Shown here: positions 7,527-15,952 of the stretch, piece by piece
How positions within the stretch are numbered: position 1 is the first letter of the stretch
Layout: the number at the start of each line of letters is the position of its first letter
Assembly: GCA_021819725.1 (NCBI GenBank)
Contig: JAKAQR010000026.1
Coordinates: 1 to 36,058 of the forward strand
Source: Actinomycetes bacterium
GTDB lineage: Bacteria; Actinomycetota; Acidimicrobiia; Acidimicrobiales; Acidimicrobiaceae
Length of the DNA: 36,058 bases
Direction of reading: 5' to 3'
Notes under the pieces: model-generated
What the model was told of the DNA's origin: nothing
Databases searched by the model: none
Seen by the model: the letters and a program-made list of their open reading frames with translations, nothing else
Translations under genes and position numbers: made by a program

Positions 7527-8603
7527 TTAGACGTTGAAGCGGATCTCAAGCACATCACCGTCCGCGACAAGATAATCCTTGCCTTCGAGCCGAAGTTTCC
7601 CTGCGGCCTTTGCCTTCGACCATGAACCGACCTCGAGCAGGTCTTTCCAAAAGATCACCTCCGCACGTATGAAACCTCGTGCCAGATCCGAATGTATCAC
7701 CCCGGCACACACAACCGCGTTTGATCCAGCCCGGAATGTCCAGGCATGTGACTCTTTGTCGCCCGTGGTAAAAAAGGTTCGGCGATCAAGCGCTCGATAA
7801 GCCGCCTCGGCGATTCTGTCGAGTGCCGGACGCTCGATATCAAGGGCTTCGAGCATCTCACCACGCTCGTCAGGGTTCAACCGGGCGAGCTCTGACTCGA
7901 GTTTGAGGCTGGCAGAAAGAACCACGCTATCGGCCCCCAAATATGATGCGACCTTCGCCTCGAGCCCAGGGTCACCGTGAGGATTCACCTCGTCGGTGTT
8001 GATAACTGCCAAAACGCGTTTGTTCGTCAAGAGGAACGAGTTGTGCAGAACTGCAAGGACATCAGCTCCAAGATGGGAACGGTAGATTGGCGTGCCCTCG
8101 GCGAGAACGTCACGTGCCAACTCGAGCGCCTCGATTTCGGCCGTCAGCGACTTGTCAGCCCGCGCAGCTCGCCGCCGCCGGTCAAGCGTCCCCTCGATGC
8201 TACCAAGATCGGCCAGCGTGAGTTCAAGCTCCAGGGTCTCCAGGTTCGAAAGCGGGTCACTATCACCGACAATCTGCTCATCAGCGAAGGCGCGCAATAC
8301 ATAGACAATGCCGTCCACTTCACGGATCTGCCCAAGAAAACGATTCCCGAGTCCCGCCCCAGTGGAACTCCCAGACACCAGGCCAGCGATGTCAGCGACC
8401 TGGATATGTGCGTAGACAAGCTTCTTGGACTCGTGAAGCTCAGCGAGTTGATCAAGCCGCTCGTCTGGGACGATAGCCTCGCCAACTACGCTTTCAGTCG
8501 TGGCAAACGGATGTGTCGCCACCAGTGTATTCGAACCAGTGAGCGCGTTGTAGAGTGTCGATTTGCCAGCATTTGCGAGACCAACTAGGCCGAGTCGTTC
8601 CAT
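7527..8603 (-). CDS. ychF: redox-regulated ATPase YchF (OLA1 family)
   Basis: YchF is an Obg-related P-loop NTPase that prefers ATP and associates with ribosomes, linked to stress and translation control. The 358-residue protein has the Walker A GLANAGKST (residues 8-16), DIAG (71-74), and the variant base-recognition motif NTDEVN near 205 instead of NKxD, which is typical of YchF. A C-terminal TGS domain ends with DYLVADGDVLEIRFNV. It heads the operon that continues with DUF192-like, rsmI, metG and tatD. A TAGGCT box 7 bases before the ATG, without a Shine-Dalgarno, suggests a leaderless transcript. Confidence 0.97.
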   Translation of the reverse strand: MERLGLVGLANAGKSTLYNALTGSNTLVATHPFATTESVVGEAIVPDERLDQLAELHESKKLVYAHIQVADIAGLVSGSSTGAGLGNRFLGQIREVDGIVYVLRAFADEQIVGDSDPLSNLETLELELTLADLGSIEGTLDRRRRAARADKSLTAEIEALELARDVLAEGTPIYRSHLGADVLAVLHNSFLLTNKRVLAVINTDEVNPHGDPGLEAKVASYLGADSVVLSASLKLESELARLNPDERGEMLEALDIERPALDRIAEAAYRALDRRTFFTTGDKESHAWTFRAGSNAVVCAGVIHSDLARGFIRAEVIFWKDLLEVGSWSKAKAAGKLRLEGKDYLVADGDVLEIRFNV

Positions 8604-8610
8604 AGCTCAG

Positions 8611-8616
8611 AGCCTA
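8611..8616 (-). promoter_or_regulatory. -10-like box of ychF
   Basis: TAGGCT on the minus strand ends seven bases before the ychF ATG, with no ribosome-binding site between. It fits an actinobacterial TAnnnT -10 and a (near-)leaderless start. It is back to back with the bL37 promoter. Confidence 0.4.
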
Positions 8617-8640
8617 CCGTGATTCAGGCGAGGGCAACGT

Positions 8641-8663
8641 GAGACACGCCGAGCGACTAGCCT
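8641..8663 (+). promoter_or_regulatory. promoter box of the bL37 gene, probably leaderless
   Basis: GAGA, 13 further bases, then TAGCCT (8658-8663), 8 bases before the bL37 ATG. AGCGACTAGC-N-T is identical to the bS22 promoter box and sits at nearly the same distance from the start codon. No Shine-Dalgarno is seen. Confidence 0.55.
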
Positions 8664-8671
8664 GTCCCCCT

Positions 8672-8755
8672 ATGTCAAAGCGAACTGTCAAACGAAAGCT
8701 CCGTGCCAAGAAGAAAGCCAACCATGGGAAGAAGCCAAACTGCGGCCGCGGCTAG
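8672..8755 (+). CDS. 50S ribosomal protein bL37
   Basis: This is a 27-residue basic protein starting MSKRTVKRKLRAKKKANHG and ending in KKPNCGRG. The KANHGKKPN core matches the actinobacterial ribosomal protein bL37 (KANHGKRPN in Mycobacterium, from memory), a tiny component of the 50S subunit. The gene lies 68 bases from divergent ychF, itself a ribosome-associated ATPase. The start is fixed by the -10-like box 8 bases before the ATG. The C-terminal Cys-Gly-Arg-Gly extension is longer than I remember for mycobacteria. Confidence 0.88.
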   Translation: MSKRTVKRKLRAKKKANHGKKPNCGRG

Positions 8756-9045
8756 CGTGGTAGGTCTGGGCTGCGACATTGTGCACCATCGATGCCAGCC
8801 CCTACGCGGTTGCTTCGGTCGCCCTTCAGTTGTCGCTCTTATAGGTGGCTCTTTGAATCCATGAATCGCCTGCTACTGCGGTGAGCGAGACCGCTCAGTC
8901 GCCGCGACGACGGCCAGCGTATCGCAGCGACGATGTTCTAGCTATTGATGTCCTGTTCACGTGCGACGTCTGCGCGCGAAGGAGAGAAAACCCGAATGAC
9001 CATACTGCGGGGAGCTTCAGGGTTTCCCGCAGCAAGCGCCCTTCA

Positions 9046-9504
9046 CTACGGCTTGAACAGCATCAAGTAGAAGGCAACCAGGTAGAGGATCACCACAAGC
9101 TGTTGCGTGCGAAGAACAGTGATGCCAAGGCGGTGGATTTCAGCATCTCCGCCCGATCCCAGCGCCGTGCCAAGCTTGCGTTGTGCGGGCCAGCCTCGAG
9201 CCGTCAAGATCCCTAGTTCGATAATCCAGATTGCTACCGCGACCAGGAACCAGGGTTGTTCGACATCGCTAGCATCGCGAACGACGAGCAGACTCACTCC
9301 AAAGACTGGCACCAAAACCACGCACCATTGGGCAAGTGATATCTTTCCATCAAAGAAGCGCTGGACCATATCGGTCGAGCCGTTCGCGGCGACATCACGA
9401 GCAGTCCAACCAGCAATCGCATTCGAACCGAAGCCGATGAGCCCTATGCCGACGTGAAGGATGAGTAAGAGAACGTAAATCGGGTTATTGATGCCCAACT
9501 TCAT
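9046..9504 (-). CDS. DUF2269-like integral membrane protein
   Basis: This predicted inner-membrane protein has 152 residues and four hydrophobic helices (about 9-30, 60-80, 90-107 and 130-148). The first helix, LLILHVGIGLIGFGSNAIAG, resembles the DUF2269 family, whose function is unknown. The ATG at 9504 is used because it opens directly onto the first helix. A longer in-frame reading to 9597 would overlap the cysteine-desulfurase gene and has no obvious ribosome site. It follows that gene by 37 bases on the same strand. No link in function can be read from the sequence. Confidence 0.75.
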   Translation of the reverse strand: MKLGINNPIYVLLLILHVGIGLIGFGSNAIAGWTARDVAANGSTDMVQRFFDGKISLAQWCVVLVPVFGVSLLVVRDASDVEQPWFLVAVAIWIIELGILTARGWPAQRKLGTALGSGGDAEIHRLGITVLRTQQLVVILYLVAFYLMLFKP

Positions 9505-9541
9505 GAGCACGAACCTGACCGCTGACTGGCGCGATCTCGCT

Positions 9542-10690
9542 TTAGCCACATGAGAGCCCTCGATTCGAGCGCAGCTTGGCAACCTCCTCACCAACAACTC
9601 TGATGACGTCGTCTATGTCAGAGGCGCCGAGTGCAGCCGAATACGAGAATCGCACCTGGGACAGGGCGTCATGACGGCCATATCCCTGAGCGAGCAGGAC
9701 GTGCGACGGCTGCATGGCGCCCGAAGCGCAGGCGGCGCCAGCCGATGCTCGAACCCCCCGCTCGTCGAGGAGGAAGAGCAGATCCTCTGCCCGAATGCCT
9801 GGGAAAATGGCACTGGTGATAGCCACACGCTCTCGATCGCGACCGACAATCTCCACCCCTATGTCGAGCGCCTCAAGACCGAGCTCGAGGCGGCGCTGTA
9901 GGATTCGGCAGTGCTGGCGATACTCGCCACGCACTCTATCAGCATCAGCAAGCGCTACAACGCCCGAGGAGATCAATGGCAACGAAACGGTCCCGGCTCG
10001 CTGATCATATTCTTGAGCTCCCCCTAAAAGGAATGGAGCCATCTTCACACCACGGCGGCGCAGCACCACGCCCACGCCCACCGGTCCACCAACCTTATGC
10101 GGACTGAGTACACCGAGATCAACCCATTCGATAGTCTCGCCGATGCTACCCCATGCCGCCAGCGCCACGAGATCTGATAGCACGAGTGCACCCCCGTTGA
10201 GTCGCTTGACCAACGACGCGAGTTGTCGTACTGGCTGGATCACCCCGGTTTCGTTGTTCGCGCCCATGACGATTAGGCCCGCAATTTGAGAGGCATGCGC
10301 TTTTAACTGTTCAGCGGCGGCCTCGAAGTCTATGTCGCCACCGGAGTTGACGGGCAGCCACGCTACCCGGTCCCCAAGCCGTCTGAGCGGTTCAATAGCG
10401 CAGCTGTGCTCAATCGGTGCCGCAAAAATGAGTCCCGATTGTTCTGCGATAGTTTGGATCGCCCAGTTCATGGATTCGGTCGCACCAGAGGTAAACAGAA
10501 CCTCGTCGGCCGCCATACCATACAGGCCGGCTAGCTTCGCTCGTGCAAGCTCCAACTGATGCTTCGCCGCCGATCCCCAAGCGTGTTGAGAGGAGGGGTT
10601 GCCCGGGGTCCCTCGAGCTGCTGCGAGGTAGGCCGCAATCGCATTTTCGGTCATTGGAGAGGTTGCAGCATGGTCGAGGTAAATTTCCAC
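9542..10690 (-). CDS. cysteine desulfurase-like aminotransferase (NifS/IscS family)
   Basis: This is a PLP fold-type I enzyme, probably removing sulfur from cysteine for Fe-S clusters or tRNA thiolation. The PLP lysine is Lys199 in LSPHKVGGP, with His95 in PIEHSC, the NNET motif at 145-148 and the candidate persulfide Cys321 in AGAACASG. It has 382 residues, normal for the family. One oddity: Asp173, expected to pair with the PLP ring nitrogen, is followed by LVAL instead of the usual A-x-Q, so the conserved Gln near the PLP oxygen is missing. No iscU, iscR or mnmA lies nearby. The start is GTG at 10690 with a weak ribosome site. It lies 55 bases after kynU. Confidence 0.88.
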   Translation of the reverse strand: MEIYLDHAATSPMTENAIAAYLAAARGTPGNPSSQHAWGSAAKHQLELARAKLAGLYGMAADEVLFTSGATESMNWAIQTIAEQSGLIFAAPIEHSCAIEPLRRLGDRVAWLPVNSGGDIDFEAAAEQLKAHASQIAGLIVMGANNETGVIQPVRQLASLVKRLNGGALVLSDLVALAAWGSIGETIEWVDLGVLSPHKVGGPVGVGVVLRRRGVKMAPFLLGGAQEYDQRAGTVSLPLISSGVVALADADRVRGEYRQHCRILQRRLELGLEALDIGVEIVGRDRERVAITSAIFPGIRAEDLLFLLDERGVRASAGAACASGAMQPSHVLLAQGYGRHDALSQVRFSYSAALGASDIDDVIRVVGEEVAKLRSNRGLSCG

Positions 10691-10745
10691 GTTCCATGAG
10701 TCTACGAAGAGGACCGTTAGACCGAGGCCCAGTCTCAGTTCCTAC

Positions 10746-11966
10746 TCAGGACTCCACCGCCTTGGCGAGTGCCATGATTCCCTCATAGACCTGAGCAAAG
10801 CTCGTGTATAACGGCGAGGGGGCAAATCTGACACGGTTTGGTGCTCGGTAGTCAACCAGCACCCTGTGATCCCTCAGGAGAATGCTCGTCAGTTCCTGTG
10901 CGTGGGGATGCTCAAAACTCACATGGCCCCCTCTCTCCGGGCCAAGACGAGGAGACGCGAGCCGGAACCCGTGCGGCGCCAGGACCTGCTCGAAGAGCTC
11001 AATGGCAAGCTCCGTCTGGCGCAACGACTTCGCTCGGAGGCGCTCGATGCCTGCCTCACAGACCACCGTCAGCGCGCCCTCGAGTGCACGAAGTTGCAGG
11101 ACTGGAGGCGTCCCAACAAGAAAGCGTCCAATACCGGCGACCGGCTCGTAGCCAGGGGCCATCTTGAACTGGTCCCTCGCGGAGAACCAACCCCAGATCG
11201 GCTGGGTCAACTCCGCCTGCAAACGTCGACGCGCATAGAGAAACGCTGGCGACCCTGGCCCACCATTGAGGTACTTATAGGTGCACCCCACCGCGAAGTC
11301 AATATCATCATCATCGAGCGCGATAGGCACCGCTCCAACGGAATGGGAGAGGTCACCGACCAGCATTGCGCCTACCGAGTGGACCGTATAGGCGATCTGC
11401 GCAAGATCGTTGAGTGCGCCCGAGCGGTAGTTCACCTGACTGAGCACCACGACGGCAACATCATCGTCGAGATAGGGGGCAAAATCATCGGCCACGACTG
11501 GCTCGTCCATCGCGGTGGCGATAAAGCGAAGCTCCATGCGATTTGCCTTCGCAATACCCTCGAGAATATAGCGATCAGTTGGAAAGTCATTCAGGTCTGC
11601 CAGAAGGACACGGCGATCGGGCACAAGAGAGTGTGCCGCCATGATGACCTTATAGAGATTCACCGAAGTCGAGTCCGTCACCACCACCTGTCCTGGGGCA
11701 GCGCCGAGTAACTCAGCGGCTAATGTGTCGCCGATTGCAAAGCTCAGCTCACCCCAATGTTCCCAGCCCCGGATCAGTTCAACCCCCCACTCTTGATCAA
11801 TTGCGGTCATGATCGAGTCGCGAGCAGCACGACTCAACCGACCAAGTGAGTTCCCGTCTAAGTAATTGACACCAGAACGATCATCGACAAAACAGGCCCG
11901 AAAGTCCTTGAGTTCATCCTCGTCATCGAGCTCGAGCATCTTCGAACCCATCCCCGACATAACCAC
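10746..11966 (-). CDS. kynU: kynureninase
   Basis: Kynureninase is a PLP enzyme that cleaves kynurenine to anthranilate and alanine (or 3-hydroxykynurenine to 3-hydroxyanthranilate). It has 406 residues. Family marks are YLDGNSLGRL (residues 35-44), RGWEHW (66-71), the PLP-contacting GDLSHSVGAVP (204-214), and Lys231 in GCTYKYLNGGPGSP as the Schiff-base lysine. The GTG at 11966 has AGGAGG seven bases upstream. No tryptophan dioxygenase or formamidase gene lies in the window, so it may supply alanine or anthranilate by salvage or act with genes elsewhere. It shares a strand with a cysteine-desulfurase-like gene. Confidence 0.93.
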   Translation of the reverse strand: MVMSGMGSKMLELDDEDELKDFRACFVDDRSGVNYLDGNSLGRLSRAARDSIMTAIDQEWGVELIRGWEHWGELSFAIGDTLAAELLGAAPGQVVVTDSTSVNLYKVIMAAHSLVPDRRVLLADLNDFPTDRYILEGIAKANRMELRFIATAMDEPVVADDFAPYLDDDVAVVVLSQVNYRSGALNDLAQIAYTVHSVGAMLVGDLSHSVGAVPIALDDDDIDFAVGCTYKYLNGGPGSPAFLYARRRLQAELTQPIWGWFSARDQFKMAPGYEPVAGIGRFLVGTPPVLQLRALEGALTVVCEAGIERLRAKSLRQTELAIELFEQVLAPHGFRLASPRLGPERGGHVSFEHPHAQELTSILLRDHRVLVDYRAPNRVRFAPSPLYTSFAQVYEGIMALAKAVES

Positions 11967-12246
11967 ACGCCTCCCTCCTCAGTCACCACCTTACCGGCAA
12001 CTGACCCTACTGGATCGGTGACGTCGTCTCCGCCCCGAACGATGGGCCACTCTCGTGATCGTGACTGGTTGACGCTTCGTCGATGCGCCACGTTCAACCT
12101 TCTCAGGCTGAGCGCCCGCGATAGGTATGGCACTGCAAAGGTCACTTAGGTCAGGAACAACCAGGAAAACTCTCGGTTATACCTTTCTGAACAACCTACG
12201 ACACTCGAAGTGGGACCTGCTAGTTTGAGGGGATGAAGGAGAGCCT
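11967..12246. other. intergenic region between divergent kynU and galT
   Basis: This 280-base divergent region must hold promoters for both genes. Candidate -10 boxes for galT are TATACC near 12179 and TAGTTT near 12221, neither with a convincing -35. I see no small gene, tRNA or clear riboswitch. Confidence 0.4.
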
Positions 12247-13245
12247 GTGGACACACATCAGTTAAGACTGGACCCTCTCACGGGCCGGTGGGTCGTGGTA
12301 GCCGAAGGCCGACGCTATCGCCCAGCGGCTATCTCTCTCTCGTCAGAGGCTGCCGCGCAGGACCCTAGCAGACCATGCCCGTTCTGCCCCGGCAACGAAG
12401 AGGCCACGCCTCCTGCACTCGAAACGTATGGACCGACCGGATCCTGGCAGGTACGGGTCGTTCCTAACCTCTACCCCGCTTTTCACGGTGATGCACCGAT
12501 GGTCAGTGTCAGCCACGGCCCGGTATTCACGCAAGCTCCAGCGACTGGGATCCATGAGGTTCTTATACTTTCGCCGGACCATAACGCCAAGTGGAGCGAC
12601 TTCGACGCTGAACAATCACGGATCGTCATGTCCGCAATCCGCGACCGGACTGAGGCCCATGCCCACTCCGCGACCATCCGTTACTCGCAAGTAATCGTCA
12701 ATCAAGGTCGTGACGCTGGTGCGTCCATGGCGCATCCACATGCCCAGCTGCTCGGCATGTCGTTTGTCCCTCGTGAGTTGGCCGACGAACAGGCCGGCTT
12801 CTCGCGATTTGTGGGGGGATGTCTCCTCTGCACGACGATTGCACTCGAAGAGTCCATCGACTCCAGGATGTTATTTGCCAACGATCACCTTGCGGTCATG
12901 GCCCCTTACTGGTCATCGATCCCGTTTGAACTCCTCATCGTCCCTCGAGAGCACGGACCATACCTCCATTTGGCAAACTCAGACGCCCTTTTTGCCGTGG
13001 GAGAAGCAATCAGCACCTCGCTCGCGACTCTTCGTCAAAAGGTTGGGCCAGTCGCCTACAACCTGGTGTTCCACTCGTCACCGTATCGGGCCTTTGGCAG
13101 CTTCCACTGGCACGCACACGTCTATCCAAAGCTCTCCACTTTGGCGGGCTTCGAGATGGGCACCGGAGTGCAGATCAACATCGTGTCGCCAGAACTCGCG
13201 ATCGAGGTACTCACCGACGGACCACGACATCTCGCCGTTGGATAA
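12247..13245 (+). CDS. galT: galactose-1-phosphate uridylyltransferase
   Basis: GalT swaps UMP between UDP-glucose and galactose-1-phosphate in the Leloir pathway through a uridylyl-histidine intermediate. The zinc-site cysteines are Cys44 and Cys47 in CPFC. The HPH motif is at 163-165, with His165 the expected nucleophile. The second HIT-like half shows FHWHAHVYPK near 285. It has 332 residues, as in other bacteria. The GTG start has AAGGAG five bases before it. galE and galK are absent from the window. Related bacterial enzymes include ADP-sugar phosphorylases, so substrate choice is not certain. Confidence 0.92.
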   Translation: MDTHQLRLDPLTGRWVVVAEGRRYRPAAISLSSEAAAQDPSRPCPFCPGNEEATPPALETYGPTGSWQVRVVPNLYPAFHGDAPMVSVSHGPVFTQAPATGIHEVLILSPDHNAKWSDFDAEQSRIVMSAIRDRTEAHAHSATIRYSQVIVNQGRDAGASMAHPHAQLLGMSFVPRELADEQAGFSRFVGGCLLCTTIALEESIDSRMLFANDHLAVMAPYWSSIPFELLIVPREHGPYLHLANSDALFAVGEAISTSLATLRQKVGPVAYNLVFHSSPYRAFGSFHWHAHVYPKLSTLAGFEMGTGVQINIVSPELAIEVLTDGPRHLAVG

Positions 13246-13314
13246 CTGAGTACCTTGGCATCTGGAATGAGGAGCCTCGCTCAGTAGCTTGCGTGCGTAT
13301 TTCGCTCGAAGAGC

Positions 13315-13335
13315 GTTGCGCGCTCACCGCGCAAC
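13315..13335. terminator. GC-rich hairpin between convergent galT and glucokinase genes
   Basis: GTTGCGCG and CGCGCAAC form a perfect 8-bp stem around a 5-base loop, 70 bases past the galT stop. No T-run follows. GC-rich hairpins without a U-tract often serve as terminators in actinobacteria, so this is plausible in either direction. The rest of 13246-13526 shows nothing I can name. Confidence 0.4.
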
Positions 13336-13526
13336 CTCAGGCAAAGGACAACCGTCGTGGCCTGCTCTGCCATCGACATCAGCACCCGGTCGTCATCGGC
13401 ACAGAAACAGCCTTGGCGCGTCCCGCTGCTGGTGTCATACCCATCGAGCCAACAAATAAGCTCCGCTGAACAGGCCGATCAACCGTTGCCGCATCCTCGG
13501 CGGGCGACAGGGCTCCCTGCTGATCC

Positions 13527-14393
13527 TTAGGTCGTTGCGAGCGCCGCCTCGACAAAGGCCGCCCCTCGCAGTCCAGCATCATCTCCCAGTTGGGCAGGGG
13601 AGAGGCGAAGTCCAGCCAGGTATTTCGGGACACTGCGGTCAAAGACCTGTTGGGTGAGTTCCATCACGACCGGGTCAGAGAGTCCAAGGCCGCCGCCGAC
13701 CACAATCTTGTCCGGAGCCAACAACCAAGCGAGATTGGAGAGCAAGATGCCGAGGGCCTCGGTGACTCTGCTGAGAACTTCTCGCTCGATGCCTGCATTT
13801 GCCGCAGCCGACTTCACCAAGGTAGGGTTGTCGGTAACCAGGCCGGCCTCTTTTGCCATACGGGCCAGTGCCGTGCCGGAGGCGAGCGACTCGGCCTCAT
13901 CCATGGCCTCAAGTCCTAGACGAGTGTGACCGACCTCCATGGTTGAAAAATGACCTCGCAACAGACGCCCCGCATGGATCACGCCCGCACCAACCCCTGT
14001 CGAACAGGTCACGAACACCACCGTCACCCCACCCCTGCCTGCCCCCAGCTCTGACTCCCCAAGTGCTGCCATATCCGCGTCATTGACGAGTATCACCTTC
14101 TTGTTGAGCTCTGCCTGAAGAGCAGAGACACTGAGCTCGGAGAGAAACTCCTGATCCAGATTCGGGGCGTAGACCACGTGTCCCTTGGTGTAGTCGACGA
14201 CGCCAGGAGCACCGAAGACCAGGGTCGGCACTTCGGTGCCATCAACGAGGGAGACAAGTCGCTCAAGTCCCTCGCCCACTGAGGTAGCCTCCTTGGTGCT
14301 CAGGACCGCACGTTTTAGGATCTCACCCTCACTGGAGACCCGAGCCATCCGAAAATTCGTCCCCCCAAGATCGACAGCCAGTACTTCGCCCAT
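13527..14393 (-). CDS. ROK family glucokinase lacking the zinc motif
   Basis: This is a cytosolic sugar kinase of the ROK/ASKHA fold that probably makes glucose-6-phosphate. The ATP-binding DLGGTN is at residues 8-13, with the catalytic Asp105 in NDAD, TCSTGVGAG (129-137) and EVGH (153-156), whose Glu and His bind the sugar. The ROK zinc motif CxCGxxGC, normally a few residues later, is absent; the segment reads RLGLEAMDEAESLASG. ROK proteins without that motif exist. No DNA-binding domain is present, so it is a kinase and not a repressor. It has 288 residues. Its ATG abuts the zwf stop, placing it right after glucose-6-phosphate dehydrogenase. Confidence 0.88.
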   Translation of the reverse strand: MGEVLAVDLGGTNFRMARVSSEGEILKRAVLSTKEATSVGEGLERLVSLVDGTEVPTLVFGAPGVVDYTKGHVVYAPNLDQEFLSELSVSALQAELNKKVILVNDADMAALGESELGAGRGGVTVVFVTCSTGVGAGVIHAGRLLRGHFSTMEVGHTRLGLEAMDEAESLASGTALARMAKEAGLVTDNPTLVKSAAANAGIEREVLSRVTEALGILLSNLAWLLAPDKIVVGGGLGLSDPVVMELTQQVFDRSVPKYLAGLRLSPAQLGDDAGLRGAAFVEAALATT

Positions 14394-15761
14394 CTAACAC
14401 CAACCTCCAAAATCACTGACTAGACCGTCTGCCTCCCTTGGGCCACCGGTGCCTGCGCCGTAGAGGAGAGAAGCTGGCTGATCAAGTAGTGGTGATACTA
14501 CCCGCCAGGCGGCCTCTACCGACTCCTCTGACGCGAACCTCGACTGGTCATTACGGGTTACATCGTCGATGAGCTGAGCATAAGGCTCTTCACCCTTGAC
14601 CGGACCACCGGCGCGCCCAACTTCGAGCGAAACAGGCGCCGAACGAAGGTTAGGGCCAGGTACCTTTGCCTGCATACGCAAATCGATCAAATCATCAGGT
14701 TTGAACTCAAAAATCAGGCGATTGGGCTCGGGTTGGTGGTGGGCATCGTTGGAGTCAAAAATCAACGTTGGCGGCGACCGAAATTCGATAATCGCATTCG
14801 TTCGTGTCTCGCTGACCGCCTTGCCCGCACGGATGAATACTGGCACGCCCGCCCACCGCCATGAATTGAGCCGTACGCGCACCGCGACAAACGTCGGTGT
14901 CGACGAACCGGGCGTCACGCCGGGCTCATTCATATAGCCTCGGTACTGCCCGAGAACCGACTCAGCAAGTGAGAGAGGCTCCATCGAAGCGAGCACCTTG
15001 ACGCGCTCAAGGGCCACACTCTCGCTATTCATCGACAGAGGTGGCTCCATGAGGAGTAGACAGAGCAACTGCAAGAGGTGATTTTGAACGACGTCACGCA
15101 GCACCCCGACGCTGTCATAGAACGCCCCACGGCCCTCGACTCCAAAATCTTCGAGCATGTTGAGCTCTATCCTCGATACGTAGTTCCTGTTCCAAAGCGG
15201 CTCAAGTATAGAGTTCGCAAACCGGAACACGAGGAGATTCTGAACCGCCTCCTTGCCGAGGAAATGATCAATGCGATAGATCTGGGACTCGCGGAAGGCT
15301 CTCGTAAGCACCTCAGAGAGATGCCGTGCATCCGCCAGGTCGCGACCAAAGGGTTTTTCGACCATCACTCGCCCACATTCGGCAAAGCCCACGGCCTCAA
15401 GACGGTCGACTACCACCTCGAAGAACCGCGGGGGGATCGCCAGGTAGAAGATCGGCTCCCCGTCGGCGTCAACAACCTTGGACAACTCCTCGTAGAGGGG
15501 ATCTGACCCATAGTCTCCTCGCACATAGTGAACATCACGAACAAACGCCTCGATCTGTTTCTGCTCAAAATGCCCTGAATCTACCAGCACCTGCGCCACG
15601 TAGTCACGAAAACCATCGACGCTGTAATCAGTGTCAGCGACGCCAACCACCTTGAGCCGGTACGTCTCATGATCTCGAAAGATCGTCATAAGAGCGGGTA
15701 ATAGCATTTTTTTCGCAAGATCCCCTGTGGCTCCAAACAGAACGAACGGTATCTCTCTCAT
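14394..15761 (-). CDS. zwf: glucose-6-phosphate 1-dehydrogenase
   Basis: Zwf oxidises glucose-6-phosphate to 6-phosphogluconolactone with NAD(P)+, the entry of the oxidative pentose phosphate or Entner-Doudoroff route. The nucleotide-binding GATGDLA lies at residues 10-16, EKPFG at 135-139, and the active-site RIDHFLGKE near 163-171. The ATG at 15761 is preceded by AAGGAG with a 5-base spacer and overlaps the stop of a small upstream ORF as ATGA. It yields 455 residues, slightly shorter than most. Reading on to 15839 adds an unrelated-looking tail. It lies between the GH15 enzyme and glucokinase in one operon. Confidence 0.96.
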   Translation of the reverse strand: MREIPFVLFGATGDLAKKMLLPALMTIFRDHETYRLKVVGVADTDYSVDGFRDYVAQVLVDSGHFEQKQIEAFVRDVHYVRGDYGSDPLYEELSKVVDADGEPIFYLAIPPRFFEVVVDRLEAVGFAECGRVMVEKPFGRDLADARHLSEVLTRAFRESQIYRIDHFLGKEAVQNLLVFRFANSILEPLWNRNYVSRIELNMLEDFGVEGRGAFYDSVGVLRDVVQNHLLQLLCLLLMEPPLSMNSESVALERVKVLASMEPLSLAESVLGQYRGYMNEPGVTPGSSTPTFVAVRVRLNSWRWAGVPVFIRAGKAVSETRTNAIIEFRSPPTLIFDSNDAHHQPEPNRLIFEFKPDDLIDLRMQAKVPGPNLRSAPVSLEVGRAGGPVKGEEPYAQLIDDVTRNDQSRFASEESVEAAWRVVSPLLDQPASLLYGAGTGGPREADGLVSDFGGWC

Positions 15762-15952
15762 CCCGGCTCCTTCCCCGATATCGGTCTCACCCGCTGTGTT
15801 GACTTCGCGAACCTCGCTGGCATGATTCTCACCGGCCACTCCAGCGTCTCACCAGTGGATTGACGTTGCATCTCGACAAACTCCCCGCCACGCCAATCAG
15901 GGCAAACTCCCGGGCCGGCCGACAATAGATACCCAATTCGATCAGGCATCAT
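15758..15952 (-). CDS. small protein of unknown function between GH15 and zwf
   Basis: This is a 64-residue ORF from ATG 15952 (or 15949). It begins inside the last codons of the GH15 gene and ends in an ATGA overlap with zwf, so both ends are coupled to real genes. The product starts MMPDRIGYLLSAGPGVCPDW and ends in PISGKEPG. It is rich in Arg and Pro and has no membrane segment or known motif that I recognise. Being packed tightly between two enzymes is the main argument that it is real. It might instead be a translational bridge carrying ribosomes across the 180-base gap to zwf. Confidence 0.45.
   Translation of the reverse strand: MMPDRIGYLLSAGPGVCPDWRGGEFVEMQRQSTGETLEWPVRIMPARFAKSTQRVRPISGKEPG

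Noticed and set aside
8756..9045. Small genes in the 290-base gap after bL37
   Set aside because: The only longer frame continues antisense through the membrane-protein gene and lacks a ribosome site.
11858..12145. Open frame on the minus strand overlapping the kynU start
   Set aside because: Out of frame with kynU, no ribosome site, no recognisable protein.
13379..13642. Open frame overlapping the 3' end of the glucokinase gene
   Set aside because: Shadow of the glucokinase frame. The part outside has no features of a gene.
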